A program made the translations under genes and the position numbers. DNA of 64,000 bases, taken from assembly GCF_003594875.1 (NCBI RefSeq), contig NZ_QZEY01000012.1, positions 62,001 through 126,000 of the forward strand. The letters run 5' to 3'. The notes below the pieces were generated by a model that saw only the letters and a list, made by a program, of their open reading frames with translations, had not been told where the DNA came from and ran no database searches. Origin of the DNA: Bailinhaonella thermotolerans (GTDB lineage: Bacteria; Actinomycetota; Actinomycetes; Streptosporangiales; Streptosporangiaceae). The stretch's first letter is position 1. Each line of letters opens with the position of its first letter. Positions 25,945 through 35,071 of the stretch are shown piece after piece.

Positions 25945-26027
25945 GCTGACGCGATGGGCCCGGTGACGCGAGGGGCCGGTGATACGAGGGGCCGGTGACG
26001 CGATGGGCACGGTGACGCGATGGGCCC
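25945..26027. repeat. Five degenerate 16-17-bp tandem units
   Basis: Units of the form ggtgacgcgatgggccc, with variants gctgacgcg, ggtgatacg and ...aggggcc, run head to tail. Two lengths (16 and 17 bp) alternate. Confidence 0.85.
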
Positions 26028-26170
26028 GGCCGATGCTACGGGGGATTCACCGGCCGGGCTGCGCATCGCGCCGACCTCCGGAACGTTCGCCGTTCCCTCG
26101 GTCGGGAAAAGACTGCCGCCTCCCCCTTGTGGCGGACTTGCCGGTGACTAGGAGGAGGCGGGGCGGCCCC

Positions 26171-26207
26171 GCCGTACGGCCGAGGGCGCGCGGGCCCGCC
26201 GTACGGC
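26171..26207. repeat. Two GCCGTACGGC palindromes
   Basis: Exact copies at 26171-26180 and 26198-26207, immediately beyond the stop of the TPR gene. Confidence 0.85.
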
Positions 26208-26222
26208 GCGAAGGCGCGCGGC

Positions 26223-28523
26223 CTACAGGTCGTACTCCTCGGCGATGCGCTCGTGGCGCTCCACGTCGCCGTCGCCGGCCTTGGCCAGGTCGGTCCAGAC
26301 GAGCGGGTGCTTCCACCCGGCGGTGAGCTCGGTCAGGACCCGGTCGGCCTCGGCGGGCTTGACGCCCGCGGGCACCGCGAGCCAGCCGTAGATGCCGGGG
26401 ATCTCCTCGCCGGTGGCCGGGTCGGTCACCGTGTCGTCGTCCTCGCTGTAGACGCCCAGGTGCCAGTCGCGCTCCTGGAGCGCCTCGGCGAACGCCGCCC
26501 AGGTGTCGTCGTCGGGCTCGGCGCCCTCGAAGAACCAGCTCGTGTAGCCGCCGGGACGCAGCAGCCGCACGCCGCGGAACGGCACGACGAACCGCTGGAG
26601 CTCCTTCTCGTCCTCCGGCAGCGGCTCCAGCGGCTGCGGGTCCACGATCACCACGTCGCCCACGTTGTACGGCGTGCCGGCGGGCTGCGGGATCAGCAGG
26701 CGGGCGGTGGCCGGGCCGGTGCGCAGGCCCAGGACCTCGCGCATCGTGCCGTCGGGGGCGGGGAGCACGACGCGGACGAGGTGCCACTCCTCCTCGATCG
26801 GGCCCTCGGTGCCGCTCAGCTCGATGCCCAGGCCCTGCGCGGCCAGGCGCACGGTGTTCCAGCGCTCGACGGAGGAGGCCAGCACGATCAGGCGCCAGGT
26901 GTCCTCCTCGGTGCCGCCGTGCGAGACGACCTGCTGGTACAGGTCGGCGGCCAGGCCGATGTCCTCCAGCTCCTGGGCGGCGTCGGCCCAGATGCGGCGG
27001 GCGCGCTGGGCGGTCTCGCCGCCCGGCTCGATCTCGGTGACGGCCTTGGCCTCGGCCGCGCACTCCTCCCAGCGCTCGCGCGCGTGGTGGAGCCGGGCGA
27101 GGGCCAGGTGCGAGGCGGCGGGGGCGGGCTCGGCGAGCAGGCCGGACAGGCGCTGGATCCGCTCGTCGTCGTCATCGGTGAGCAGCAGGTCCACGAGCGT
27201 GTTGGCCTGCTCCTCGTCCGAGGGCTCGCGCTCGACGCGCTCCCAGAGCAGGTCGGCCGCCGCGCCGGGGAAGCCGAGGAAGTGCATGGTGGCGACGAGC
27301 CGCTCGTCGGCCGCGGCCGGGTCGGCGGCGGCGTCCCGGCCGGCGAGGAGCAGGCCCACCCACTCCTCGGGGTCGGCTCCGCCGTCGTTGGCGGCGTCGA
27401 ACGCGGCCACCACGTCGCCCGCCGGGGGCACGGGCGCGGGCAGCGCCTCGGCGGACGCCCGCAGCGCCGCGATCTCCTCCTCCGCCCCCGCGAGCTGCTT
27501 GGACTCGGCCACCTCGGCCAGCCGCAGCGCGACCCAGGCCGCCCCGCGCCCGACTGCGAGGCGCCCGGCGGTCAGCGCCATGTCGAGCGCCAGGCGGTAG
27601 GAGCCGGCCGAGTCGAGGTAGGAGATCCAGTCGCGCATGACGCGGCCGATCTGCCAGGAGTTGTCCACGGCGCCGCCGGTGACCAGCGGCTCCAGGGCCG
27701 CCGCCGTGCCCGGCCAGTCGCGCGGGTGGGAGGCGATGTCCTCCAGGCCGGGCAGGATCGCCTCGGCCTCGTCCAGCCGGCCCAGCCGGGCCAGGGCGCG
27801 GCCGGCGAGGATGTTCGCCGCGCGCTCCAGCTCCGGCCCGGACAGCGCCTCGGTGACGGTCGCCGCCTTGCCGGTCCCGGCGGGGGCCACCGCCTCGCGG
27901 GCCGCCTCGACGGCCTCCTGGTCGCGCTCCAGGGCGAAGAGCACGCGGGCGCGGGCGTAGGCCAGCTCGTGCGACGGCTCCCGCCCGGCGTCGCGCAGGC
28001 GCACCTCCGCGCCCTCGACGCGCACGAGGGCGGCGACGGCGCGGTCGGCGTCGACGAGCGCGTAGGCGTACTCGGCGATCAGGCTCTCGTAGCAGGACCA
28101 GCTCTCGTCCACGCGCTCGAGGACCTTGTCGAGCGCGGCGAGCCGCTCCTGGGCGTACCCGGGCCCGTCGATGTTGGCCAGGCACATCACGTAGTCCTGC
28201 ACGACCATCGGGGCATGCGGGCAGTCACGCGCGTCCTCGCGCTGGGCGAACTCCAGCAGCGCCGCCGCCTCCGGGAGCACGCCCGCGCCCTCGGCCCGGT
28301 CGCCGACGTGGGCGCGCAGCACCCAGTGGCGTACGAACAGCTCCACCCAGGGCAGCCCCAGCTCGCGCGCCTGGCCGATGGCCTCGCCGGCGAGCGCCTC
28401 GAGCTGCTCGAAGCGGCCCTCGTGCACCTGAACGGGGATCTCCCCCATCGCGAAGGCCAACCGTCCGTTGCCGGACGCGTGCAGTTGCCGCTGGGTGTCG
28501 GCGACCCATGCCCAGATGTCCAC
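26223..28523 (-). CDS. Large TPR-type repeat protein
   Basis: 766 aa from the GTG at 28523, which has GGAG nine bases upstream; the frame is open to 28598. The sequence is a long run of amphipathic helix pairs rich in Ala, Leu and Glu (for example ELERAANILAGRALARLGRLDEAEAILPGL), a tetratricopeptide-like scaffold. The last about 200 residues differ: WHLVRVVLPAPDGTMREVLGLRTGPATARLLIPQP, a beta-rich module ending in GWKHPLVWTDLAKAGDGDVERHERIAEEYDL. There is no signal peptide or membrane helix, so it is probably cytosolic. The partner is unknown. It shares strand with the upstream gene across a 93-bp gap. Confidence 0.8.
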   Translation of the reverse strand: MDIWAWVADTQRQLHASGNGRLAFAMGEIPVQVHEGRFEQLEALAGEAIGQARELGLPWVELFVRHWVLRAHVGDRAEGAGVLPEAAALLEFAQREDARDCPHAPMVVQDYVMCLANIDGPGYAQERLAALDKVLERVDESWSCYESLIAEYAYALVDADRAVAALVRVEGAEVRLRDAGREPSHELAYARARVLFALERDQEAVEAAREAVAPAGTGKAATVTEALSGPELERAANILAGRALARLGRLDEAEAILPGLEDIASHPRDWPGTAAALEPLVTGGAVDNSWQIGRVMRDWISYLDSAGSYRLALDMALTAGRLAVGRGAAWVALRLAEVAESKQLAGAEEEIAALRASAEALPAPVPPAGDVVAAFDAANDGGADPEEWVGLLLAGRDAAADPAAADERLVATMHFLGFPGAAADLLWERVEREPSDEEQANTLVDLLLTDDDDERIQRLSGLLAEPAPAASHLALARLHHARERWEECAAEAKAVTEIEPGGETAQRARRIWADAAQELEDIGLAADLYQQVVSHGGTEEDTWRLIVLASSVERWNTVRLAAQGLGIELSGTEGPIEEEWHLVRVVLPAPDGTMREVLGLRTGPATARLLIPQPAGTPYNVGDVVIVDPQPLEPLPEDEKELQRFVVPFRGVRLLRPGGYTSWFFEGAEPDDDTWAAFAEALQERDWHLGVYSEDDDTVTDPATGEEIPGIYGWLAVPAGVKPAEADRVLTELTAGWKHPLVWTDLAKAGDGDVERHERIAEEYDL

Positions 28524-28616
28524 GTGAGCGAACTCCACTTCAGCGCTTGGATGACGTTGTGCTTCATCGCACGCTATTCCATGGCGGAGCCCACTCACGC
28601 CCTGTCGGCCCGGGAA

Positions 28617-29387
28617 CTACCGGCCCGCGGCCGCCCGCTGCGCCTCCGCGAGCAGCTCGGCCAGCTCGTCCCGCTCCCGGTCGTCCAGCGCCTCGAACGC
28701 CGGGGCGGTCATCTCGTCGGTCGCCTCCTCTGCCCGGCGCCGCCGTTCCCGCACCTCCTCCCCCGGCTCGGGGTACGGCTCGCGCCAGTTCATGAAGCCC
28801 GCCACCAGCCGCACGTCCGCCGCCCCGGGCACCGGCGTCCCCGAGGAGTCCGGGTTGGCGAGGATGGCCTCCAGCGGCGTCAGCCCGTGGGACAGGACGG
28901 CGCAGCCGTGCAGCCCGCCCCGCAGCTCCCGCAGCACGTGCAGCGCCTGGGCCAGCCGCGCGGGATCGTCGCCCGGCAGCGGCAGGGCCCGCCAGCCGGC
29001 GAAGAGCGGGGCCCCGAGCGGGGAGGCGTGCCTGTTGACGGCGGTGACGAGATCGGCGAGCCGCCCCGCCCCGGCGAACTCGCCGAACTTGCGCCGCCCC
29101 CAGTTGTGGCAGGCCTCGGCGTACCCCTCGACGGCCCGCTCCACCGGCAGCTTCCGCCCGCCGTCCCAGGACTCGGCGACGTGCGAGGCCGGGAAGAACA
29201 CGCAGACGGCGGTGACGACGTCCGCGGCCGTCTCCCCCAGCACCCCGCACCGGCCCCGGAAGTACATCTCCCGGGGTCCGAGCCCGGTCTCGCGGCAGAG
29301 CCCCTTCACCTCGCGCGAGATCATGAACCCTCCCCCGAGCACCCCCACGGGCCCCTTCGCGGCCCGCGCCACGCTCCGAACGTCCAT
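28617..29387 (-). CDS. Conserved actinobacterial protein, SCO6745-like
   Basis: 256 aa from the ATG at 29387 with gagagggg upstream. Largely helical, beginning VRSVARAAKGPVGVLGGGFMISREV and containing MYFRGRCGVLGETAADVV, FPASHV and FMNWREPYP. The pattern of an Ala-rich N-terminal helix with a central FRGRCGVLG motif suggests the SCO6745-like group of uncharacterised actinobacterial proteins; the match is by memory and not certain. Cytosolic, no known reaction. Confidence 0.7.
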   Translation of the reverse strand: MDVRSVARAAKGPVGVLGGGFMISREVKGLCRETGLGPREMYFRGRCGVLGETAADVVTAVCVFFPASHVAESWDGGRKLPVERAVEGYAEACHNWGRRKFGEFAGAGRLADLVTAVNRHASPLGAPLFAGWRALPLPGDDPARLAQALHVLRELRGGLHGCAVLSHGLTPLEAILANPDSSGTPVPGAADVRLVAGFMNWREPYPEPGEEVRERRRRAEEATDEMTAPAFEALDDRERDELAELLAEAQRAAAGR

Positions 29388-29692
29388 GACAGCCCCTCTC
29401 GGTCCACTTCTTAGACCCAGCCTCCCAAACAGAAGGAAGTTCCACAAGAGCCGGGGACGCCCGGATCGCCGGCGAGATCCGGTCGAGCGGTGATCGTATT
29501 CACCGGGCCGGGGGTCATCCGGCCGGGGCCCGCGCCCGCCCGCGTGGTCGCGCGGGGCGCCCTCCCCGGTGATCCGCGTCTTCCCGGCGGACGGGACGGC
29601 GGTCCGCTCCGGCTCCGCCCCTCCCGTGCCGTGTGCTTCCCGGGCGCCGGGGGTAGGCGGACGTTCTCCCCCCGGTACTTCGGGGGGAGATC
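29388..29692. other. 305-bp divergent promoter region
   Basis: It separates the minus-strand SCO6745-like gene from the plus-strand DNA ligase. Apart from the RBS hairpin at 29665 no repeat or gene was found. Confidence 0.5.
29665..29690 (+). promoter_or_regulatory. Perfect hairpin sequestering the DNA ligase ribosome binding site
   Basis: TCTCCCCCCG (29665-29674) pairs fully with CGGGGGGAGA (29681-29690) around the loop gtactt. The right arm contains the GGGGGGAG Shine-Dalgarno and ends two bases before the GTG start, so folding would hide the ribosome binding site. Confidence 0.75.
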
Positions 29693-30706
29693 GTGCGAGT
29701 TCGGGGGCGTTTCGAGCCGATGCTCGCCGCCGGGGTGGACCGGCTGCCCGTGGGCCGGGGCGGGGAGTTCCTGTACGAACCCAAGTGGGACGGGTTCCGG
29801 GCCGTGGGGATGGTGGACGCCGAGCGGGGCGTGCACCTGCAGTCCCGGCGCGGGGCCCGGTTCAACGAGGCGTTCCCCGAGGTCGTGTGGGCGCTGTACG
29901 AATGCCTGCCTCCCTCGACCACGGTGGACGGGGAGATCGTGCGGTGGACGCCGGACGGGCGGCTGGACTTCGGGGCGCTGCAGCGGCGGAACTCGGCCGG
30001 GAACCGGGCCGCCGAGCTGGCGCGGGCCGAGCCCTGCCACTTCGTGGTCTTCGACCTGCCCCGGATGCGGGGACGGGATCTGACCGGGTCGCCGCTGGTG
30101 GAGCGGCGGCGGGCGCTGGAGGAGCTGTTCGCCGGGATCCCGGCCGCGTCGGTGCTCGCCCTGTCGATGCAGACGGCCGACCCCGGGGAGGCCCGCGGGT
30201 GGTTCCGGTCGCTGCACGTCGCGGGGATCGAGGGGCTCGTCATCAAGCCCGCGCGCTCCCGGTACGAGCCGGGGGCGCGCGGCTGGTGGAAGCTCAAGCA
30301 CCGGAGCACGACCGAGGCGCTGGTCGGCGGCGTGACCGGGAGCCTGGAACGGCCCGCCGAGCTGCTGCTCGGCCGGTACGACGACGAGGGCGTGCTGCAC
30401 GTCGCCGGGCGCACCACCCGGCTCGCCGACGGCGCCGCCCGCCAGGTCGCGCCGCTGCTCGCCCCCGCGGGCCCGGACCACCCCTGGCCGGAACGGCTCC
30501 CGCCGGGCTGGACGAGCGGCCGGTACGGCTCCCGCGACCCCCTGGAGTACACCCGGGTCCGGCCGGACGTGGTGGCCGAGGTCGCGGTGGACGTGGCGGC
30601 GGAGCGGGGCCGCTGGCGGCACGCCGTACGGTTCATCCGGGTGCGTCAGGACCTGTCGCCTTCCGACGTCCCCCTGAACCTGGACCTGGAGACCGACAGC
30701 GGCTGA
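29693..30706 (+). CDS. ATP-dependent DNA ligase (LigC/LigD ligase-domain type)
   Basis: 337 aa. Adenylation domain: EPKWDGFRA (motif I, nucleophile K31), VDGEIVRW (motif III), FVVFDLP, EGLVIKP (motif IV) and WWKLKH (motif V). A C-terminal OB-fold region runs through RDPLEYTRVRPDVVAEVAVDV. It seals nicks using ATP. Proteins of this size act in repair, sometimes with Ku and a LigD-type polymerase; neither is in this window. The GTG start follows a G-rich ribosome binding site buried in a perfect hairpin. A strong two-hairpin region separates it from the convergent DksA-like gene. Confidence 0.92.
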   Translation: MRVRGRFEPMLAAGVDRLPVGRGGEFLYEPKWDGFRAVGMVDAERGVHLQSRRGARFNEAFPEVVWALYECLPPSTTVDGEIVRWTPDGRLDFGALQRRNSAGNRAAELARAEPCHFVVFDLPRMRGRDLTGSPLVERRRALEELFAGIPAASVLALSMQTADPGEARGWFRSLHVAGIEGLVIKPARSRYEPGARGWWKLKHRSTTEALVGGVTGSLERPAELLLGRYDDEGVLHVAGRTTRLADGAARQVAPLLAPAGPDHPWPERLPPGWTSGRYGSRDPLEYTRVRPDVVAEVAVDVAAERGRWRHAVRFIRVRQDLSPSDVPLNLDLETDSG

Positions 30707-30771
30707 CCGCGGCCGACCTCGGCCGACCGCTGACCGCCTGACCGCCTGACCGCCGCCCACCGCGACCGGTC

Positions 30772-30830
30772 GCGCCGACCGGTCCGGTCGGCGCGGGGCC
30801 GCCCGCCCCGGGGGTGGCCGGGGCGGGCGG
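30772..30830. terminator. Two hairpins between convergent genes
   Basis: gcgccgaccgg / ccggtcggcgc (30772-30794) is a near-perfect palindrome. An 11-bp stem follows (30799-30809 with 30820-30830). Position between convergent stops fits a bidirectional terminator. Confidence 0.7.
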
Positions 30831-30864
30831 TCCTCCGGCGCGCGGGCCGGAGCCCTCGCCGCCG

Positions 30865-31212
30865 TTACGCGAACTCGTGCTTGCGCTGGCAGGTGACGCA
30901 GTAGCGCGTCAGGGGCCGGATCTTCAGCCGCTCGAACGGGATCTCCACGGCGCAGTCCTCGCAGCGGCCGTAGCCGCCGGCCGCCAGCCGCTCCAGGCCG
31001 TTCCGCGTCTCGGCCACCGCGCGTTCGGCGGCCTCGATGGCGGCGGGCAGGCTCTGCCAGTCCGCGTTCGTCTCGCCGTCGCCCTGGCCGTCGGCGATGC
31101 GCCGGAGGCCGTCCAGCCGGCCGGCCCGCTGCTGGAGCAGCTCCTCCAGCTCCTCGCGCAGGAACTGGATCTGAACGCTGCTGAGCCAGGTGCTCTCACG
31201 GTCGATGGTCAT
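30865..31212 (-). CDS. DksA/TraR-type zinc-finger protein
   Basis: 115 aa. An N-terminal coiled-coil (SSVQIQFLREELEELLQQ...) is followed by a four-cysteine zinc finger CEDC...CVTC near the C-terminus. DksA relatives bind the RNA polymerase secondary channel and work with ppGpp; in actinobacteria these short forms are common and mostly unstudied. The ATG at 31212 begins MTIDRES, with ggaggg about ten bases upstream; the frame is open farther but that stretch is Pro/Arg-rich and non-conserved. Confidence 0.88.
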   Translation of the reverse strand: MTIDRESTWLSSVQIQFLREELEELLQQRAGRLDGLRRIADGQGDGETNADWQSLPAAIEAAERAVAETRNGLERLAAGGYGRCEDCAVEIPFERLKIRPLTRYCVTCQRKHEFA

Positions 31213-31431
31213 GATGTGACGTCCCTCCGTCGGACGCCCGGAACCGCCCGAGCGCGTCGGGGTTCCGGGCAGGGCAGGAAGCCGCGTCCCGGCCGGCCTC
31301 ATGGGCGTGCCGGGAACGGCGGCGGGCCGCGTGCCCCGGGACTCCGGGACGGCACGCGGCGGGCGGCTCACAGGCCGCTCAGAAGGCACGCTCCGCGTCC
31401 CGCCCGGCGACGGCCGGCGCGGGAGGGGCGG

Positions 31432-31812
31432 TCACGCCCGTGGGGGACTTCGGGACTCCGGGATCCGGTAGGAGAACCGCTGCGGGCTGCGGATGGAGGT
31501 CGTGGCGGGCGCGGGCGCGAGGATCGGCGGCCGATGCGCCGCCATCGGGCGCGGCGCGCGGTGCGGGAGCAGGCCCACGGCGACGAGGTGCTCACGGGCG
31601 CCCGTGAGGTTCGCCGGGGTGCCCAGGGGCTTGGTGGCCGGCCCGGACGACGCCCGCATCTCGGCGGGCGCGCTCCCGGGCGCGGGGGCCTCGCCGTACG
31701 GGATCGAGACCAGGCCGACGGCCGTCAGGGCGAGCACGACCAGGCCCACCACGGCCATGAACGCGGTGGACCCCCGTGGAATCCGCCACGACCTGCCCAT
31801 ACGGCCGACCAT
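31432..31812 (-). CDS. Small single-pass membrane protein
   Basis: 126 aa from ATG 31812 (ATG 31800 is equally possible; neither has a good ribosome binding site). A basic start (GRMGRSWRIPRG) precedes one hydrophobic helix (FMAVVGLVVLALTAVGLVSI); the remaining about 90 residues are Pro/Ala/Ser-rich and would lie outside the membrane. No family is recognised. It is divergent from the isomerase gene at 31936. Confidence 0.6.
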   Translation of the reverse strand: MVGRMGRSWRIPRGSTAFMAVVGLVVLALTAVGLVSIPYGEAPAPGSAPAEMRASSGPATKPLGTPANLTGAREHLVAVGLLPHRAPRPMAAHRPPILAPAPATTSIRSPQRFSYRIPESRSPPRA

Positions 31813-31935
31813 AGCCCAGGTGTGCGAAAAAGGCACCCGCGTTTCCGCCCGTACGCCCCCAGGGGACTCCCAGGGGATACGTCTCCCTATGATGCGGTTC
31901 GTACGGCTGCCGCCCGCGACTCCAGGAGCCACGTC

Positions 31936-32289
31936 ATGCCGCAGATCATCGTCGAGTACTCGGCCGCGCTCGCGGACGTGTTCGACCGGCGCGGGTTCGC
32001 CCTCGCGGTGCACGCCCAGGCCCCCGCGATGCTGGGCAACGACGGCTACAAGACGCGGTTCCGCCCGCTGGACGACGTGGTGATCGGGGACGGGGCCGCC
32101 GAGAACGCGATGGCGCACGTGGAGATGGGCATCCTGTCCGGCCGCGACGCGGAGACCAGGAAGCGGCTGTCCGCGCTGGTCCTGGACCTGCTCGGCGAGC
32201 ATCTCCGGCCGCCCGCCCACCTGCGGGTCCAGCTCACCGTCGAGATCCGCGAGATGGACCGGGACACCTACGGCAAGCGGGTGACCTGA
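31936..32289 (+). CDS. 5-carboxymethyl-2-hydroxymuconate isomerase-like protein
   Basis: 117 aa of the CHMI branch of the tautomerase superfamily. Pro follows the initiator Met (MPQIIVEYSA), the catalytic N-terminal proline of the family. HVEMGILSGRD and QLTVEIREMDRDTYGKR fit CHMI. The true enzyme works in homoprotocatechuate breakdown, but no other pathway gene is present, so the substrate is open. Aggag is placed well before the ATG. Confidence 0.88.
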   Translation: MPQIIVEYSAALADVFDRRGFALAVHAQAPAMLGNDGYKTRFRPLDDVVIGDGAAENAMAHVEMGILSGRDAETRKRLSALVLDLLGEHLRPPAHLRVQLTVEIREMDRDTYGKRVT

Positions 32290-32425
32290 GCACGGCGCGG
32301 CGCGGGCGGCCGCGCCGGGGACCGGACGGCGCGCGGGCGGGGTGAGGGCCGCCCGGCGCGGTGGGCCGGGGCCGCGCGGAGGCCGGGAGTCCGGGTGCCG
32401 GAGACCGGGTGCCGGAGTCCGGAGG

Positions 32426-33247
32426 TCAGGCGAAGAGCGAGTCGCGGATCTCGCCGTCCGCCACGAGCACGGCGGGCCCGGTGAGGAAGCTCGTCTCCTC
32501 GTCCAGCGTCACGACCAGGTCGCCGCCCGGCACCGCGACCCGCCACTCCCCCGACACCTCGCCCGCGGCGTGCGCGGCGGCGACCACCGCGGCCACCGTG
32601 CCGGTCCCGCACGAGCGGGTCTCGCCCGAGCCGCGCTCGAACACCCGCATCGCCACCGAGCGCGGCTCCGCCAGCGGCGCGACGAACTCCACGTTCACGC
32701 CCTCGGGGTACACCGACGCGTCGTACCCCGGCGCGACCGACAGGTCCAGCCCGTCGACCGGCTCCCCGATCACGCAGGCCAGGTGCGGGTTGCCCATGCT
32801 GACGTGCAGCCCGGGGTACTCCCGTCCGGCCACGGTCGCCCGGCTCGTGCCGTACACCCGGGGCTTGCCCATGTCCACGCGCACGTCGCCGGTCGCGCCC
32901 AGGCTCACCCGCCGGACGCCCGCGCGCGTCGCGAGGTTCAGCGACCCCGGGGCGGCGAGCCCGGCCTCCACCAGGTAGCGGGCGAAGACGCGGGTGCCGT
33001 TGCCGCACATCTCGGCGACGCTGCCGTCGGAGTTGCGGTAGTCCATGAACCACTCGGCGTCGCCGGCCTGGTCGGCCACCTCGGGCACGAGCTTGGTGCG
33101 GACCACGCGCAGCACCCCGTCGGCCCCGATCCCGGCGCGCCGGTCGCAGATCCGCGCCACCTGGGCGGGCGTCAGCGTGAGCGCGGCGTCGGGGTCGGGC
33201 AGGATCACGAAGTCGTTCTCGGTGCCGTGGCCCTTGACGAAGTGCAT
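32426..33247 (-). CDS. dapF: Diaminopimelate epimerase
   Basis: Converts LL- to meso-diaminopimelate for lysine and peptidoglycan. 273 aa, standard length. The two catalytic cysteines sit in MCGNGTRVFARY and SCGTGTVAAVV; the N-terminus HFVKGHGTENDFVIL is conserved. The start lies 10 bp after the miaA stop, so it is co-transcribed with miaA, as in most actinobacteria. Confidence 0.97.
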   Translation of the reverse strand: MHFVKGHGTENDFVILPDPDAALTLTPAQVARICDRRAGIGADGVLRVVRTKLVPEVADQAGDAEWFMDYRNSDGSVAEMCGNGTRVFARYLVEAGLAAPGSLNLATRAGVRRVSLGATGDVRVDMGKPRVYGTSRATVAGREYPGLHVSMGNPHLACVIGEPVDGLDLSVAPGYDASVYPEGVNVEFVAPLAEPRSVAMRVFERGSGETRSCGTGTVAAVVAAAHAAGEVSGEWRVAVPGGDLVVTLDEETSFLTGPAVLVADGEIRDSLFA

Positions 33248-33257
33248 GATTCGGAGC

Positions 33258-34166
33258 CTATCGGGTCAGCTCCAGGGCGCGATCCACCAGGTCGGGGGCG
33301 TCGTACGGCAGCCACACCACGCGCGGGTCCCGCCGGAACCAGGACTCCTGCCGCCGCGCGAACCGCCGCGTCGCCGTCACGGTCTCGTCGCGCGCCTCCC
33401 GCTCGGTGCACTCCCCGGCCAGGAACCGCAGCACCTGGGCGTACCCCAGCGCGCGCCCCGCCGTGCGGCCCTCGCGCAGCCCCCGGGCCTCCAGCTCGCG
33501 CACCTCGTCCACGAGGCCGGCCGCCCACATGCGGTCCACCCGCAGTTCGATCCGCTCGTCCAGCTCGGGCCTGGGCACGGCCAGGCCGATCTGGACCGCG
33601 TCGTACACGCCCTCGTAACCGGGCATCGTCGCGGAGAACGGCCGCCCGGTCAGCTCGATCACCTCCAGCGCGCGCACGATGCGCCGGCCGTTGCCGGGCA
33701 GGATCGCCGCGGCCGCCGCCGGGTCCTTGTCCTTCAGCACGGCGTGCATCCGGTACGGCCCCGCGGCGGCGAGCTCGGCCTCAAGCCGCTCGCGCAGCGC
33801 GGGGTCGGTCCCGGGGAACTCCAGGTCGTCGATCACCGCGCGGACGTACAGCCCCGACCCGCCCACCAGGATCGGCGTGACGCCGCGGGCGAGCAGGTCG
33901 TCGGCGATGGGCCGGGCGAGCCGCTGGTACTCCGCCACGCTCGCGGTCTCGGTCACGTCCCACACGTCGAGCAGGTGGTGCGGCACCCCGCGCCGCTCCC
34001 CGGCCGTCAGCTTGGCCGTGCCGATGTCCATGCCCTTATAGAGCTGCATCGAGTCGGCGTTGATCACCTCTCCCCCGCCGGGGAGGCGCAGCGCCAGCTC
34101 GACCGCCAGGTCCGACTTACCGGCCGCCGTCGCACCGACGACGGCGACCACCCGTGTACGCGTCAC
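33258..34166 (-). CDS. miaA: tRNA dimethylallyltransferase
   Basis: Adds a dimethylallyl group to A37 of UNN-decoding tRNAs, the substrate of MiaB. 302 aa. P-loop GATAAGKS, DSMQLYKGMDIGTAK, HHLLDVWD and LVGGSGLYVRAVIDDL are present, with the C-terminal RRFARRQESWFRRD. It starts 4 bp after the upstream LigB-like gene ends; middle gene of a three-gene operon ending with dapF. Confidence 0.97.
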   Translation of the reverse strand: MTRTRVVAVVGATAAGKSDLAVELALRLPGGGEVINADSMQLYKGMDIGTAKLTAGERRGVPHHLLDVWDVTETASVAEYQRLARPIADDLLARGVTPILVGGSGLYVRAVIDDLEFPGTDPALRERLEAELAAAGPYRMHAVLKDKDPAAAAAILPGNGRRIVRALEVIELTGRPFSATMPGYEGVYDAVQIGLAVPRPELDERIELRVDRMWAAGLVDEVRELEARGLREGRTAGRALGYAQVLRFLAGECTEREARDETVTATRRFARRQESWFRRDPRVVWLPYDAPDLVDRALELTR

Positions 34167-34170
34167 GGGG

Positions 34171-34956
<786 letters not shown>

Positions 34957-35071
34957 TGAACCATCCCTTCACGGCCTGTACCCCCGATCGTGCCAGGCCC
35001 CGGCCCTCCCCTCGACCCGCCCCGCCCGGGCCGCGGCGGGGGACGGCGTGCCGTGGCGTCCCGGCCCGGCG

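Larger units (their letters stand above)
25855..26222. other. 368-bp gap with repeats, no supported gene
   Basis: The gap holds a degenerate 16-17-bp repeat at 25945-26027, a small dyad GGAAC-N7-GTTCC around 26079-26095, and two GCCGTACGGC palindromes at 26171 and 26198. It lies upstream of the SDR gene and downstream of the TPR gene. Confidence 0.7.

Noticed and set aside
29693-30706. Complete non-homologous end-joining locus
   Set aside because: The ligase stands alone; no Ku and no LigD polymerase or nuclease domain is in the window.
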